A DNA stretch of 14,430 nucleotides from NCBI GenBank assembly GCA_937982385.1, contig CALJMC010000004.1, positions 1 through 14,430 of the forward strand. The letters run 5' to 3'. The position numbers and the translations under genes were made by a program. Below, one piece after another: positions 6,065-14,102 of the stretch (position 1 is the first letter of the stretch; every line of letters begins with the position of its first letter). The notes beneath the pieces were generated by a model. The model was given only the letters and a program-made list of their open reading frames with translations. It did no database searches and was not told the origin of the DNA. Origin of the DNA: an uncultured Rickettsiales bacterium. GTDB lineage: Bacteria; Pseudomonadota; Alphaproteobacteria; Rickettsiales; UBA998.

Positions 6065-7303
6065 TTAGCTCCTGTAATCCGCATTAATGGCAATATATTG
6101 CGCTGTAAAGTCGCATGTCCAAATGGTTGCCTCACCACGTCCGACACCGACATCCACATGCAGTACGATATGCTGTTGTTTCATATGCTTTGCAGCATTG
6201 GCTTCCACATAGCCAGGGTTTAGCTCTCCATCTTTAGCGGCGACTTCCTTACCGATTTCAATCATTAAACGGTCACGGTCTGCCCATTCGCCGGATTTAC
6301 CGACGGCTGCAACGATACGCCCCCAGTTAGGGTCTTCACCTGCGGCGGCAGTTTTCACAAGCGGAGAATTGCCAATCGTCAGCGCAATACGACGCGCTGC
6401 ACCATCATCTTCTGCGCCCGTCACTCTCACTTCAACTTCTTTAGTAGCCCCCTCACCGTCACGGACAATCTGGCGCGCCATGTCTTCCATCAGCGATGAG
6501 AACGCTTCTTTGAAGGAGCGCAACCGCTCATCAGATGGATCATCAATCAGTTCATGTGCAGCCTTGCCGGTGGCTAACAACAACACCATATCATTGGTCG
6601 ACGTATCTCCATCCACCGTAATGCTATTGAATGTTTTTTGATTGGTGCGCGTCAGCATGGTCTTAAGCACTGAGGCGGATATATGCGCATCTGTCGCCAC
6701 AAACCCAAGCATTGTTGCCATGTCCGGCGCTATCATGCCTGAGCCTTTTGCGATAGCATTGATGGTCACCTTTTTGCCATCAATCTGTGAGGTGCGCGTG
6801 GCGTATTTTGGATAGGTATCAGTAGTCATAATTGCATGCGCCGCATCGACCCAGCCATCTGCTTTAGCGGATTTAACCAAGTCAGGAAGTACCTTCCCGA
6901 TTTTTTCATCGGGCAGCTTCTCACCAATGACGCCTGTAGATGCAATATAGACCGCTTCCGCCTCACATCCGACGCACTCAGATGCTACTGCAACAGTAGA
7001 ACGCACCGATTCTGTGCCTGCCTTACCCGTGAACGCATTCGCATTGCCCGAATTCACTACCACGGCGCGCACAGTGCCATTTGGAGCAATCGAACGACAC
7101 CACTCAATGGGCGCCGCTGCAGTAAGTGAACGTGTGGTGACGCAGGCAGTTTGTGTGCCTTCACCTAAGACCATTAGCAACACGTCATCCCGTCCAGCAT
7201 AGCGAATATTCGCTTCGGCCGTGGCAAGCGTCACGCCCGCAATCTCGGGCATATCAGGGAAGCTAGCAGGTGCTAGTGGAGAGACAGGAAGGTCATGTCC
7301 CAT
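6065..7303 (-). CDS. argJ: Bifunctional glutamate N-acetyltransferase / ornithine acetyltransferase
   Basis: ArgJ recycles the acetyl group in arginine biosynthesis, moving it from N-acetylornithine to glutamate, and in bifunctional forms also uses acetyl-CoA. The start at 7303 (MGHDLPVSPLAP) gives 412 residues, the normal family length; the open frame continues 28 codons upstream but only overlaps the end of ppiC. The proenzyme self-cleaves before the nucleophilic threonine of KGSGMIAPDMATML, which is T197 here, into alpha and beta chains. Other family segments are VVVNSGNANAFTG (81-93), STGVIGEKLP (122-131), TVDGDTSTND (229-238), GEDPNWGRIVAAVGKSG (322-338) and the C-terminal INADYRS. The ATG follows the ppiC stop by four bases without a strong ribosome binding site, suggesting reinitiation. 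The N-acetyltransferase (ArgA-like) activity cannot be judged from sequence alone. Confidence 0.95.
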   Translation of the reverse strand: MGHDLPVSPLAPASFPDMPEIAGVTLATAEANIRYAGRDDVLLMVLGEGTQTACVTTRSLTAAAPIEWCRSIAPNGTVRAVVVNSGNANAFTGKAGTESVRSTVAVASECVGCEAEAVYIASTGVIGEKLPDEKIGKVLPDLVKSAKADGWVDAAHAIMTTDTYPKYATRTSQIDGKKVTINAIAKGSGMIAPDMATMLGFVATDAHISASVLKTMLTRTNQKTFNSITVDGDTSTNDMVLLLATGKAAHELIDDPSDERLRSFKEAFSSLMEDMARQIVRDGEGATKEVEVRVTGAEDDGAARRIALTIGNSPLVKTAAAGEDPNWGRIVAAVGKSGEWADRDRLMIEIGKEVAAKDGELNPGYVEANAAKHMKQQHIVLHVDVGVGRGEATIWTCDFTAQYIAINADYRS

Positions 7304-7307
7304 AGAT

Positions 7308-8171
7308 TTACTGTGTAGTATCAGGTGTTCTGGTGAACTCTTTTTCTGCACCAGCACTGTCAAAATAGGATACTTTCGCGCTATCAATCAAATCGTTGAT
7401 ATAGTTCTGAATCGCCTCGCCTTTTACTTTTGCTTCAAGTGATTCTTTCACTTCTGCAAACGCAGGTGCTTTCACTGCACGGCGGTCTTCCACCTTAATC
7501 ACATGCCAACCGAAACCTGTTTGCACCGGATCAGAGACTTCGCCTTTCTTAAGCGCAAAGGCTGCTTTTGAAAATGCAGGAACCATGCGGTCTTCCGTGA
7601 AGTAACCCAAATCACCACCTTGAATGCCACTGGATTTATCTTTGGAAAGCTCTTTAGCGAGCGCTTCAAAGTCACCGCCATCTTTTAGTTTTGCTACCAG
7701 CTCTTTGGCTTTATCTTCTTCAGCCACTAAAATATGACGTGCCTTGAGCTCTTCTTTACCACTCACCTTGTCAATCATCTTTTTATATTCCACTTGCAAC
7801 TGCGCGTCTGACGCAAAACCGCTCGCTTTTTTCTCTAGGAATGCTTGGGCTACAATCTTGCTTTTAATTTGCTCAATTTGCTTTTGTACTTCCACAGATT
7901 GTTCAATGCCTGATGCCATCGCTTCTTTGTTTATGAGATGTTCACTGACTACACCACGCAACACATTGGTGCGGACATCATCTTTCATATCACCAAATTT
8001 TGGGGCTTGTCCTTCAGGGAACATGCCATCCCAGATTTTCTCAACTTCTGTACGCGTAATCGACTTTTCATCAATCTTAAGCACGACAGAGTTTGCCGTT
8101 GCGCTGGCGGCTGCGCCCATCAAGAGTGCCGCTGAAAATAGCCCTGAAATCATTGAACGTTTTATAGCCAT
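7308..8171 (-). CDS. Periplasmic parvulin-type peptidyl-prolyl cis-trans isomerase
   Basis: This is a 287-residue exported folding factor of the PpiC/SurA/PrsA type. I start it at 8171, where GGAG lies six bases upstream and the protein begins with a clean signal peptide (MAIKRSM, then a hydrophobic core to about residue 22; likely cleavage after ATA, residue 26). The longer frame to 8258 would bury this signal. Residues 27-139 form a SurA_N-like helical chaperone region (EKSITRTEVEKIWDGMFPE, KEAMASGIEQSVEVQKQ). The parvulin domain spans about 140-231 with ARHILV, GGDLGYF, MVPAFSKAAFALKKGEVSDP and the FGWHVIKVEDRR closing strand. No lipobox is seen, so it is probably soluble. It heads the argJ-mutT unit and is divergent from secA, which suits a protein that folds Sec-exported substrates. 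Confidence 0.92.
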   Translation of the reverse strand: MAIKRSMISGLFSAALLMGAAASATANSVVLKIDEKSITRTEVEKIWDGMFPEGQAPKFGDMKDDVRTNVLRGVVSEHLINKEAMASGIEQSVEVQKQIEQIKSKIVAQAFLEKKASGFASDAQLQVEYKKMIDKVSGKEELKARHILVAEEDKAKELVAKLKDGGDFEALAKELSKDKSSGIQGGDLGYFTEDRMVPAFSKAAFALKKGEVSDPVQTGFGWHVIKVEDRRAVKAPAFAEVKESLEAKVKGEAIQNYINDLIDSAKVSYFDSAGAEKEFTRTPDTTQ

Positions 8172-8186
8172 GAGAAACTCCGTATG

Positions 8187-8203
8187 TGAATAAATATTAT
8201 TCA
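8187..8203. promoter_or_regulatory. 17-bp perfect palindrome in the ppiC leader
   Basis: TGAATAAATATTATTCA consists of 7-bp arms around ATA. It lies 15 bases upstream of the ppiC ATG and immediately before its GGAG. It could be a repressor operator or an mRNA hairpin next to the ribosome binding site. The AT-rich arms make only a weak RNA stem, so a DNA site is somewhat more likely. Confidence 0.35.
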
Positions 8204-8243
8204 TGTTTATTGCATAGTAAACAGAGTTATTCAAGCGATTCCA

Positions 8244-8272
8244 TTGACATATTGTCACGCATTACCTATCTG
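8244..8272 (+). promoter_or_regulatory. Candidate sigma-70 promoter for secA
   Basis: A perfect -35 TTGACA (8244-8249) is followed after 17 bp by a weaker -10, TATCTG (8267-8272). Transcription would begin near 8279, about 33 bases before the secA start. This placement supports starting secA at 8312 rather than at the upstream ATG at 8186. Confidence 0.55.
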
Positions 8273-8311
8273 TGTGAGGACAGTAATTATCACGAGAAAG
8301 AAACCATCCTT

Positions 8312-11044
8312 ATGTTCGGTAGTTTAGCGAAAAAAGTCTTCGGTAGTGCAAATGATAGACTGGTTAAAAAATATCAGAAAAATGTTGATATTATCAACGC
8401 GATGTCATCGACCTTCGCTGCCTTAAGCGATGATGAAATACGCGCAAAAACAGATGAATTTCGTGCCCGCATAGAAGATGGTGCAACGCTGGATTCCCTA
8501 CTGCCCGAAGCATTCGCAACGGTGCGTGAGGCAGCAGAGCGTAGCCTTGGCATGCGTCATTTTGATGTGCAGCTCATTGGCGGCATGGTGCTTCATGAAG
8601 GTCGCATTGCCGAAATGAAAACGGGTGAAGGTAAAACGTTGGTCGCAACCTTGGCAGCCTATCTAAATGCACTCGATGGCAAAGGCGTGCATGTCGTCAC
8701 CGTCAATGATTACCTAGCTGAGCGTGATTCTGAATGGATGAGCGCCGTCTATGAATTCTTGGGGCTATCTGTCGGTGTTATCATCAATGATCTGGATGAT
8801 GCAGAACGCCAAGTTGCCTATGCGTGCGACATCACCTATGCCACCAATAATGAGCTGGGCTTCGATTATTTACGCGATAATATGAAATATTCCAAAGAAT
8901 CGATGGTGCAGCGTGCGCATAACTTTGCCGTGGTCGATGAAGTGGATTCAATTCTCATTGATGAAGCGCGTACACCACTCATTATCTCTGGCCCTGTTGA
9001 GGATAATTCTGAGCTTTACACCACGATGGATAAATTCATTCCAGATTTGGTTGATGAAGATTACGACATCGATGAGAAAGGCAAGAATTGCACGCTCACC
9101 GAAGAGGGCGTGGAGCATGTGGAGCAGTTACTCACAGATGCCGAATTGATGGATGAAGGCTCGAGCCTCTATGACATCACTAATATTTCATTGCTGCATC
9201 ACACCAACCAAGCACTCCGGGCGCACAAGCTATTTACCATCGATAAAGATTACCTCGTGAAAGATAACAAGGTGGTGCTGATTGATGAGTTCACAGGACG
9301 GATGATGGATGGTCGCCGCTACAGCGATGGCTTGCACCAGGCACTTGAGGCTAAAGAGGGTGCTGTCATTCAAAATGAGAATCAGACGCTCGCATCCGTG
9401 ACATTCCAGAACTATTTTAGACTCTATCCCAAGCTTTCGGGCATGACGGGTACGGCGATGACGGAGGCGAATGAGTTCGCTGATATTTATGGTTTGGAAG
9501 TCATCGAAATGCCGACTAACGTTCCGTTGGCGCGCCTCGATAATGATGATGAAATCTATCGTACACCTGAAGAAAAATATATGGCTGTGATTGAAGAAGT
9601 GAAAACAGCGTATGAGCGCAATCAACCCGTGCTGGTGGGTACGGTGAGTATTGAGCAGTCCGAATTGCTCTCGAAAATGCTCAAGAAAGACAAAGTGCCG
9701 CATGAAATTTTGAACGCACGTCACCATGAGCGTGAAGCACAAATTATTGCTCAAGCCGGTCGCCCTGGCGCACTGACGATTGCTACAAATATGGCAGGCC
9801 GTGGTACCGATATCAAACTCGGCGGCAACGCTGATATGATGATTGCGCATGAAACAGTGAACCTCACTGATGAGAAAGCAATTGCTAAAATTGCTGACAA
9901 AATTGAAGCGCAAGTAGCTGCGGACAAAGCGATTGTGTTGGAAGCTGGCGGACTCTATGTGATTGGTACAGAGCGCCATGAATCACGCCGTATTGACAAC
10001 CAGTTGCGTGGCCGTTCAGGTCGTCAAGGTGATCCAGGTGCATCGAAGTTTTATCTCTCATTGCAAGATGATTTGATGCGTATTTTTGGTTCAGAACGTA
10101 TTGATTCTATGTTGCAAAAACTGGGACTCGAAGAAGGCGAAGCCATCTTCCACCCATGGATGAACAAAGCCATCGAGCGCGCCCAAACCAAGGTCGAAGC
10201 ACGTAACTATGACATGCGTAAGAACTTGCTGAAATTTGATGACGTGATGAATGATCAGCGTAAGGCTATCTTTGAGCAACGCATTGATTTGATGGAATCT
10301 GAAGATGTACGTGAAATCACGGATGAAATGCGCGAGAGCATCAATGCCGAACTCGTAGCGGTGCATATCCCTGCAAAATCCTATGCCGAGCAATGGGACA
10401 CCAAAGGGCTATCAACGCAACTTCTCAGCACCTATGGCATTGAATTTCCTGTTGCTGATTGGGCGAAGGAAGAAGGCATTGCCGACCAAGAAATTTTGGA
10501 ACGCATTGAAAAAAACACGTCTGAGAATATGGACTCCAAAGAAGTAGAATATGGTGAAGACGTCATGCAAATGGCGCGTAAACGTATCTTGATGCAAACG
10601 CTCGATCATCTGTGGAAAGACCATCTGCATTCACTTGACCATCTTCGTAACGGTATTTATCTGCGTGCCTATGGTCAAAAAGATCCGCTCAATGAATATA
10701 AACAAGAAGCATTTTCATTGTTTGAACAAATGCTCTCTGACCTACGTGAGAAAACCACGCAGCGCCTAGCTCATTTACAAATTCGCATGGAAATGCCTCC
10801 TGAAATGGCAGAGCTCGAACGCCAAAATATGGAACGCATCAAAGAATCCCGTCAAGATCCGGCCCTTGCAGGCGTGACAGCTCTGTCAGAAGATGCGGTG
10901 GGTGAGAACATTACTATGGGGCGCGTTAATGCTGAGGAACGCGATGCCGCTGACCCAACAACATGGGGTAAAGTCGGACGCAATGAGCCATGTCCGTGCG
11001 GCTCAGGCAAAAAATTCAAGCAGTGTCATGGGCAGGTGGGTTAG
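8312..11044 (+). CDS. secA: Preprotein translocase ATPase SecA
   Basis: SecA is the ATP-driven motor that pushes unfolded preproteins through SecYEG. The 910-residue product starts MFGSLAKKVFGSANDR; with this start its numbering matches E. coli SecA, for example the Walker A lysine at 108 (MKTGEGKT) and Walker B DEVDS from 209. The upstream 42 in-frame codons run through the promoter region and resemble no SecA, so I exclude them. Other landmarks are the preprotein cross-linking region after Walker B, ATNMAGRGTDIKLGG (491-505), IGTERHESRRIDNQLRGRSG (551-570), the HSLDHLRNGIYLRAYGQKDP scaffold/IRA region, and a C-terminal zinc finger with C894, C896, C905 and H906 (NEPCPCGSGKKFKQCHG) that in other species binds SecB and phospholipid. 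The ribosome binding site is modest (GAGAAAG, 11 bases upstream). It ends 3 bp from a convergent gene. Confidence 0.98.
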   Translation: MFGSLAKKVFGSANDRLVKKYQKNVDIINAMSSTFAALSDDEIRAKTDEFRARIEDGATLDSLLPEAFATVREAAERSLGMRHFDVQLIGGMVLHEGRIAEMKTGEGKTLVATLAAYLNALDGKGVHVVTVNDYLAERDSEWMSAVYEFLGLSVGVIINDLDDAERQVAYACDITYATNNELGFDYLRDNMKYSKESMVQRAHNFAVVDEVDSILIDEARTPLIISGPVEDNSELYTTMDKFIPDLVDEDYDIDEKGKNCTLTEEGVEHVEQLLTDAELMDEGSSLYDITNISLLHHTNQALRAHKLFTIDKDYLVKDNKVVLIDEFTGRMMDGRRYSDGLHQALEAKEGAVIQNENQTLASVTFQNYFRLYPKLSGMTGTAMTEANEFADIYGLEVIEMPTNVPLARLDNDDEIYRTPEEKYMAVIEEVKTAYERNQPVLVGTVSIEQSELLSKMLKKDKVPHEILNARHHEREAQIIAQAGRPGALTIATNMAGRGTDIKLGGNADMMIAHETVNLTDEKAIAKIADKIEAQVAADKAIVLEAGGLYVIGTERHESRRIDNQLRGRSGRQGDPGASKFYLSLQDDLMRIFGSERIDSMLQKLGLEEGEAIFHPWMNKAIERAQTKVEARNYDMRKNLLKFDDVMNDQRKAIFEQRIDLMESEDVREITDEMRESINAELVAVHIPAKSYAEQWDTKGLSTQLLSTYGIEFPVADWAKEEGIADQEILERIEKNTSENMDSKEVEYGEDVMQMARKRILMQTLDHLWKDHLHSLDHLRNGIYLRAYGQKDPLNEYKQEAFSLFEQMLSDLREKTTQRLAHLQIRMEMPPEMAELERQNMERIKESRQDPALAGVTALSEDAVGENITMGRVNAEERDAADPTTWGKVGRNEPCPCGSGKKFKQCHGQVG

Positions 11045-11047
11045 GCC

Positions 11048-11389
11048 TTAATTTCGACCGCTATAACGTGCTCTTCGATAATTAATGTCTGCGACATTCG
11101 TATCAGGCGCTTTCGCTGTTGAAAATTTCTCAAACATTCTTTTTGTAATCGCTTCGGCTGATTTTATAGATGCACCATAAGATTCAAGCACTGTAATAGC
11201 GCTGTCTCTTGCAGAGTCGATGCTGCTAAAACCGTTCACATCACGTGCAAAGTTTTTCAAATATTCAACTACTGCCTGACGCCCTTCTACAGTAGCATCT
11301 GCAAAGCGCGAAGCCTCCGCATGTGCGGCGTCTTCGATTTGCTGCTCTATCGGTTTTAATGAGTTTTGTGTGCTATATTTTTTTGTCAT
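11048..11389 (-). CDS. Small hypothetical protein, probably helical
   Basis: I do not recognise this protein. I start it at 11389 (MTKKYSTQNSLKPIEQ), giving 113 residues; longer in-frame starts (11437, 11482) overlap the upstream membrane-protein gene. The product is hydrophilic, with no signal peptide or membrane helix, and rich in alanine and charged residues. It is likely mostly alpha-helical (IEQQIEDAAHAEASRFADA, SARDSAITVLESYGASIKSA), vaguely like phasin-type or other small helical proteins, but not enough to assign. No clear Shine-Dalgarno sequence precedes the ATG. TATAAG lies 9 bases upstream and might be a -10 for a very short leader. It is convergent with secA (3 bp apart) and downstream of the aspS group. 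Confidence 0.6.
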   Translation of the reverse strand: MTKKYSTQNSLKPIEQQIEDAAHAEASRFADATVEGRQAVVEYLKNFARDVNGFSSIDSARDSAITVLESYGASIKSAEAITKRMFEKFSTAKAPDTNVADINYRRARYSGRN

Positions 11390-11420
11390 GCGGTGCTTAT
11401 ACAGCAAAATTATGACAGCT

Positions 11421-11684
11421 TTATGACGATGACTCATTTTTCTTACGTAAAATCTTCCAAATGCCATAGATGCTAATGGCAATCCAGAAAATTTCTATCA
11501 CGATGGATGGCATATTGACGTGCACCGTCAGGGATATCATCAGCAGAATGGCACCTGCCAAATTGATAAGCGGATATTTGATATCTTCAGACGTGATTTT
11601 GCCCGATTGCAGCAAAAGGAACGCTAGAATGATAAGCGCCGAGCCAATATAACCTACAATATCAGCCGCTAATGCAATCGACAT
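11421..11684 (-). CDS. Small three-helix membrane protein, CBU_0592-like
   Basis: This 87-residue inner-membrane protein has three hydrophobic helices at about 7-26 (ADIVGYIGSALIILAFLLLQ), 37-56 and 61-79, and a charged C-terminal tail (LRKKNESSS). The pattern 'D.iGy.GsaLIilAFlLlqSGkits', a middle NLAGAILL and a late W.AIsiYGiWKI resembles the widespread, uncharacterised CBU_0592 family; this is recognition from memory. Its ATG overlaps the aspS stop as TAATG, so it is translated from the aspS message. Function is unknown. Confidence 0.8.
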   Translation of the reverse strand: MSIALAADIVGYIGSALIILAFLLLQSGKITSEDIKYPLINLAGAILLMISLTVHVNMPSIVIEIFWIAISIYGIWKILRKKNESSS

Positions 11685-13513
11685 TATGCTGCCGCTTCTT
11701 CATCAGTCTCACCCGCGAGCGCTTTAAGCGCCTTGGGAGAAAGCTGAATATTGAGTTCTTTGAGTTGCTTTTCATCTGCCACTTGTGCAGGTGCACCCAT
11801 CAGCAAATCTTCGGCTTTTTGGTTCATTGGGAAGGCAATCACCTCACGGATATTTGGCTCATCAGCAAGCAACATCACCATGCGGTCAACCCCAGGCGCA
11901 ATCCCACCGTGGGGAGGTGCACCAAGTTTAAACGCGCTAATCATGCCGCCAAATTCTTTCTCCACGGTCGCTTGGTCATAGCCTGCCAAGCCAAATGCTT
12001 TATACATCAAGTCAGGCTTATGATTACGAATCGCACCTGATGAAAGCTCAATACCATTACACACGATGTCATATTGATATGCTTTGAGTGCGAGCAATTT
12101 CTCTTGGTCTGTGCCACATGCTTCCAACGCTTCCATGCCACCTTGCGGCATAGAGAATGGATTATGTGAAAATTCTAACTTGCCATCATCATCCAACTCG
12201 AAATACGGGAAGTCGACGACCCAACAGAATTTGAATATGTTATCATCAATGAGTTCAAGCTGACGACCCACTTCATCACGTACCTTGCCTGCAATGTCTG
12301 CTGCTTCGGCTGTTGTACCTGACGAGAAGAACACGGAATCACCAGCTTCTAGCCCTGCTGATTCTTTAAGTCTATTCAAGCGCGCTTCATCCAAGAATTT
12401 AACGAGCGGACCTTTTGCTTCACCATTTTCATCGAAGATGATATAGGCCAAGCCTTTGGCGCCTTGCTCTTGCGCATAGCCAATCATTTTATCATAGAAG
12501 CTACGCGGCTTATCAGCTGTTTTTGGCGCAGGAATCGCACGTACTGTGCCGCCACCATCAATCACTTTGTTGAAAATGCCGAAGCCTGAGCCATGCCATA
12601 CATCTGATGCATCCACGATTTTAATCGGGTTACGCATGTCTGGCTTGTCGTTACCATACGAAAGCATCGCCTCGTCATAAGGAATATGCGGGAACGCGCC
12701 GTCATCCATTTTCTTATCCGAGAATGTAGAGAATAAATCACTCAACACAGGCTCAATGGCGTTGAACACATCATCCTGCGTACAAAAACTCATCTCCATA
12801 TCGAGCTGATAGAACTCGCCCGGCGAGCGGTCAGCACGCGCATCTTCATCACGGAAACAGGGAGCGATTTGGAAATATTTATCAAAGCCCGATACCATCA
12901 AGAGCTGCTTGAACTGCTGTGGCGCTTGTGGAAGCGCATAGAATTTACCGGGATGAACCCTAGAGGGCACCAAATAGTCACGCGCACCTTCAGGAGAAGA
13001 CGCTGTCAAAATCGGTGTTTGAAATTCCATGAATCCTTGGTCAATCATACGATTACGCAAAAAGGAAATCACGTTTGAACGCAGCACAATATTGCTATGC
13101 AATTTCTCACGACGCAAATCGAGGAAGCGATAGCGCAAACGCAATTCTTCCGATTGTTCGCGGTCCGAGTTCACCTGCAATGGCAGCTGGTCAGCTTCTG
13201 ATTCAACATGACACTCAGCAATGCGCACTTCAATCGCACCTGTTGGCAAATCTTTATTCACCGCCTCTGCGTCACGCGCTGTCACTTCACCTGTCAGCGT
13301 AATCACGCTTTCATTGCTGATGTGGCTTAAGCTATCAAACATCGCATGGTCAGATTCCATCACCACCTGCGTAATGCCATAATGGTCGCGCAAATCGATA
13401 AACAACAACTGCCCATGGTCGCGCTTGCGATGCACCCAGCCCGAAAGCTTCACTGTCTCACCGACATTACTTTTGTTCAATTCCGCCAAATGATGACTAC
13501 GATATGTATGCAT
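11684..13513 (-). CDS. aspS: Aspartyl-tRNA synthetase, bacterial type, possibly non-discriminating
   Basis: This 609-residue class II synthetase joins aspartate to tRNA-Asp. It has an N-terminal OB anticodon-binding domain (1-110; GWVHRKRDHGQLLFIDLRD, 25-43), motif 2 with FRDEDARADRSPGEFYQLDM (220-239), the bacterial GAD insertion domain (about 290-430), and motif 3 APPHGGIAPGVDRMVMLL (532-549). H33 in 'KRDHG' matches the His31 position that in Pseudomonas aeruginosa accompanies relaxed specificity (also charging tRNA-Asn); the second determinant, Gly83 there, appears to be Glu here by eye alignment. If it is non-discriminating, GatCAB would convert Asp-tRNA-Asn to Asn-tRNA-Asn. The ATG at 13513 fits the family N-terminus; the upstream AAAGAAAG is a weak ribosome binding site. 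It is followed by the small membrane protein with a TAATG overlap. Confidence 0.97.
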   Translation of the reverse strand: MHTYRSHHLAELNKSNVGETVKLSGWVHRKRDHGQLLFIDLRDHYGITQVVMESDHAMFDSLSHISNESVITLTGEVTARDAEAVNKDLPTGAIEVRIAECHVESEADQLPLQVNSDREQSEELRLRYRFLDLRREKLHSNIVLRSNVISFLRNRMIDQGFMEFQTPILTASSPEGARDYLVPSRVHPGKFYALPQAPQQFKQLLMVSGFDKYFQIAPCFRDEDARADRSPGEFYQLDMEMSFCTQDDVFNAIEPVLSDLFSTFSDKKMDDGAFPHIPYDEAMLSYGNDKPDMRNPIKIVDASDVWHGSGFGIFNKVIDGGGTVRAIPAPKTADKPRSFYDKMIGYAQEQGAKGLAYIIFDENGEAKGPLVKFLDEARLNRLKESAGLEAGDSVFFSSGTTAEAADIAGKVRDEVGRQLELIDDNIFKFCWVVDFPYFELDDDGKLEFSHNPFSMPQGGMEALEACGTDQEKLLALKAYQYDIVCNGIELSSGAIRNHKPDLMYKAFGLAGYDQATVEKEFGGMISAFKLGAPPHGGIAPGVDRMVMLLADEPNIREVIAFPMNQKAEDLLMGAPAQVADEKQLKELNIQLSPKALKALAGETDEEAAA

Positions 13514-13557
13514 GTTTTTTCTTTCTTTTTGTCGCTATTTTAGTTTGTAAGGCGCTC

Positions 13558-13587
13558 TATATAATAGAAGTTTCCGAAAAATGCAAA
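13558..13587 (-). promoter_or_regulatory. Candidate promoter for aspS
   Basis: On the minus strand TTTGCA (13582-13587) is followed 17-18 bp later by overlapping TATA-like hexamers (TTATAT/TATATA, about 13558-13565). This lies 45-75 bases before the aspS start. The region is A/T-rich, so support is moderate. Confidence 0.4.
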
Positions 13588-13601
13588 GCTAAAGACTAGC
13601 T
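13587..13601 (-). terminator. Weak hairpin after the small membrane protein gene
   Basis: AGCTA (13587-13591) and TAGCT (13597-13601) form a 5-bp stem directly after the stop codon at 13602-13604. On the minus strand it is followed by a T-rich stretch (TTTGCATTTTTC). The short stem makes termination doubtful. Confidence 0.25.
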
Positions 13602-13997
13602 CTATGTAGGGTCGCCCCACATGCTTCCATATTGCTGATAACTCATGTAATAGCCTTTTACAAACATGGGAATATCGGGAATGGCGGTTGCGAAGCTGAG
13701 ACTTCCAAACATAAAATTACCCACCAAATTGCATATTATGATGATAGAGAACCATAACCTCATAGTCGCGTAGCGTACCAACCCAATGATATTCATCACA
13801 AGCATCAGAGCAATAAAGCCATACACGATGTCCATATGTGTGCTCATCTCATGTTGAGCCACACTTAAATAGATGGACATTACCCAAGAGCATACAATAT
13901 TTAACAGCACAAAATATATGACTCCCTCACGGTAGTGAGGTGTTTTTGCATTCCAATGACGGTGCATAGCAGTATCTATTGCATTCTGTGTATCCAT
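13602..13997 (-). CDS. Hypothetical three-helix membrane protein
   Basis: I do not recognise this 131-residue protein. It has a hydrophilic N-terminus (1-24) and three hydrophobic segments at about 26-46 (VIYFVLLNIVCSWVMSIYLS), 56-73 (DIVYGFIALMLVMNIIGL) and 80-101 (RLWFSIIIICNLVGNFMFGS). A C-terminal tail rich in Tyr, Met and Gly follows. No signal peptidase site or enzymatic motif is seen. It is probably an inner-membrane protein. An alternative start at M11 is possible. A TATATT hexamer ends six bases before the ATG, so the transcript may be leaderless; no Shine-Dalgarno sequence is present. It lies upstream of aspS in the same direction, with a weak hairpin between. Confidence 0.65.
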   Translation of the reverse strand: MDTQNAIDTAMHRHWNAKTPHYREGVIYFVLLNIVCSWVMSIYLSVAQHEMSTHMDIVYGFIALMLVMNIIGLVRYATMRLWFSIIIICNLVGNFMFGSLSFATAIPDIPMFVKGYYMSYQQYGSMWGDPT

Positions 13998-14003
13998 GTA
14001 GAA

Positions 14004-14031
14004 AATATAATAGTTACCGTCAAAACTACAA
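14004..14031 (-). promoter_or_regulatory. Candidate promoter giving a leaderless transcript
   Basis: On the minus strand TTGTAG is followed after 16 bp by TATATT (14004-14009), then six bases, then the ATG at 13997. Transcription would begin at or next to the start codon, and no Shine-Dalgarno sequence is visible. The hexamers are non-consensus. Confidence 0.35.
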
Positions 14032-14102
14032 GTTTAAAAACACTCTTCCCGCTTCAATACTGAGCTTCTATTGTCAGATCAAACATATTGGAAGGTAAGA
14101 AG

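Noticed and set aside
7304..7387. 28-codon extension of ArgJ
   Set aside because: It only overlaps the end of ppiC, and the family N-terminus begins at 7303.
8172..8258. 29-codon extension of the parvulin
   Set aside because: It would hide an evident signal peptide, and GGAG is correctly spaced before the 8171 start.
8186..8311. 42-codon in-frame extension before the SecA start
   Set aside because: It runs through the TTGACA promoter and overlaps the ppiC leader; the numbering of SecA motifs matches E. coli when the start is 8312.
9230..9979. Long antisense frame (249 codons) within secA
   Set aside because: It lies opposite a well-conserved secA region; its His/Phe-rich composition is that of a codon shadow, with no plausible start signal.
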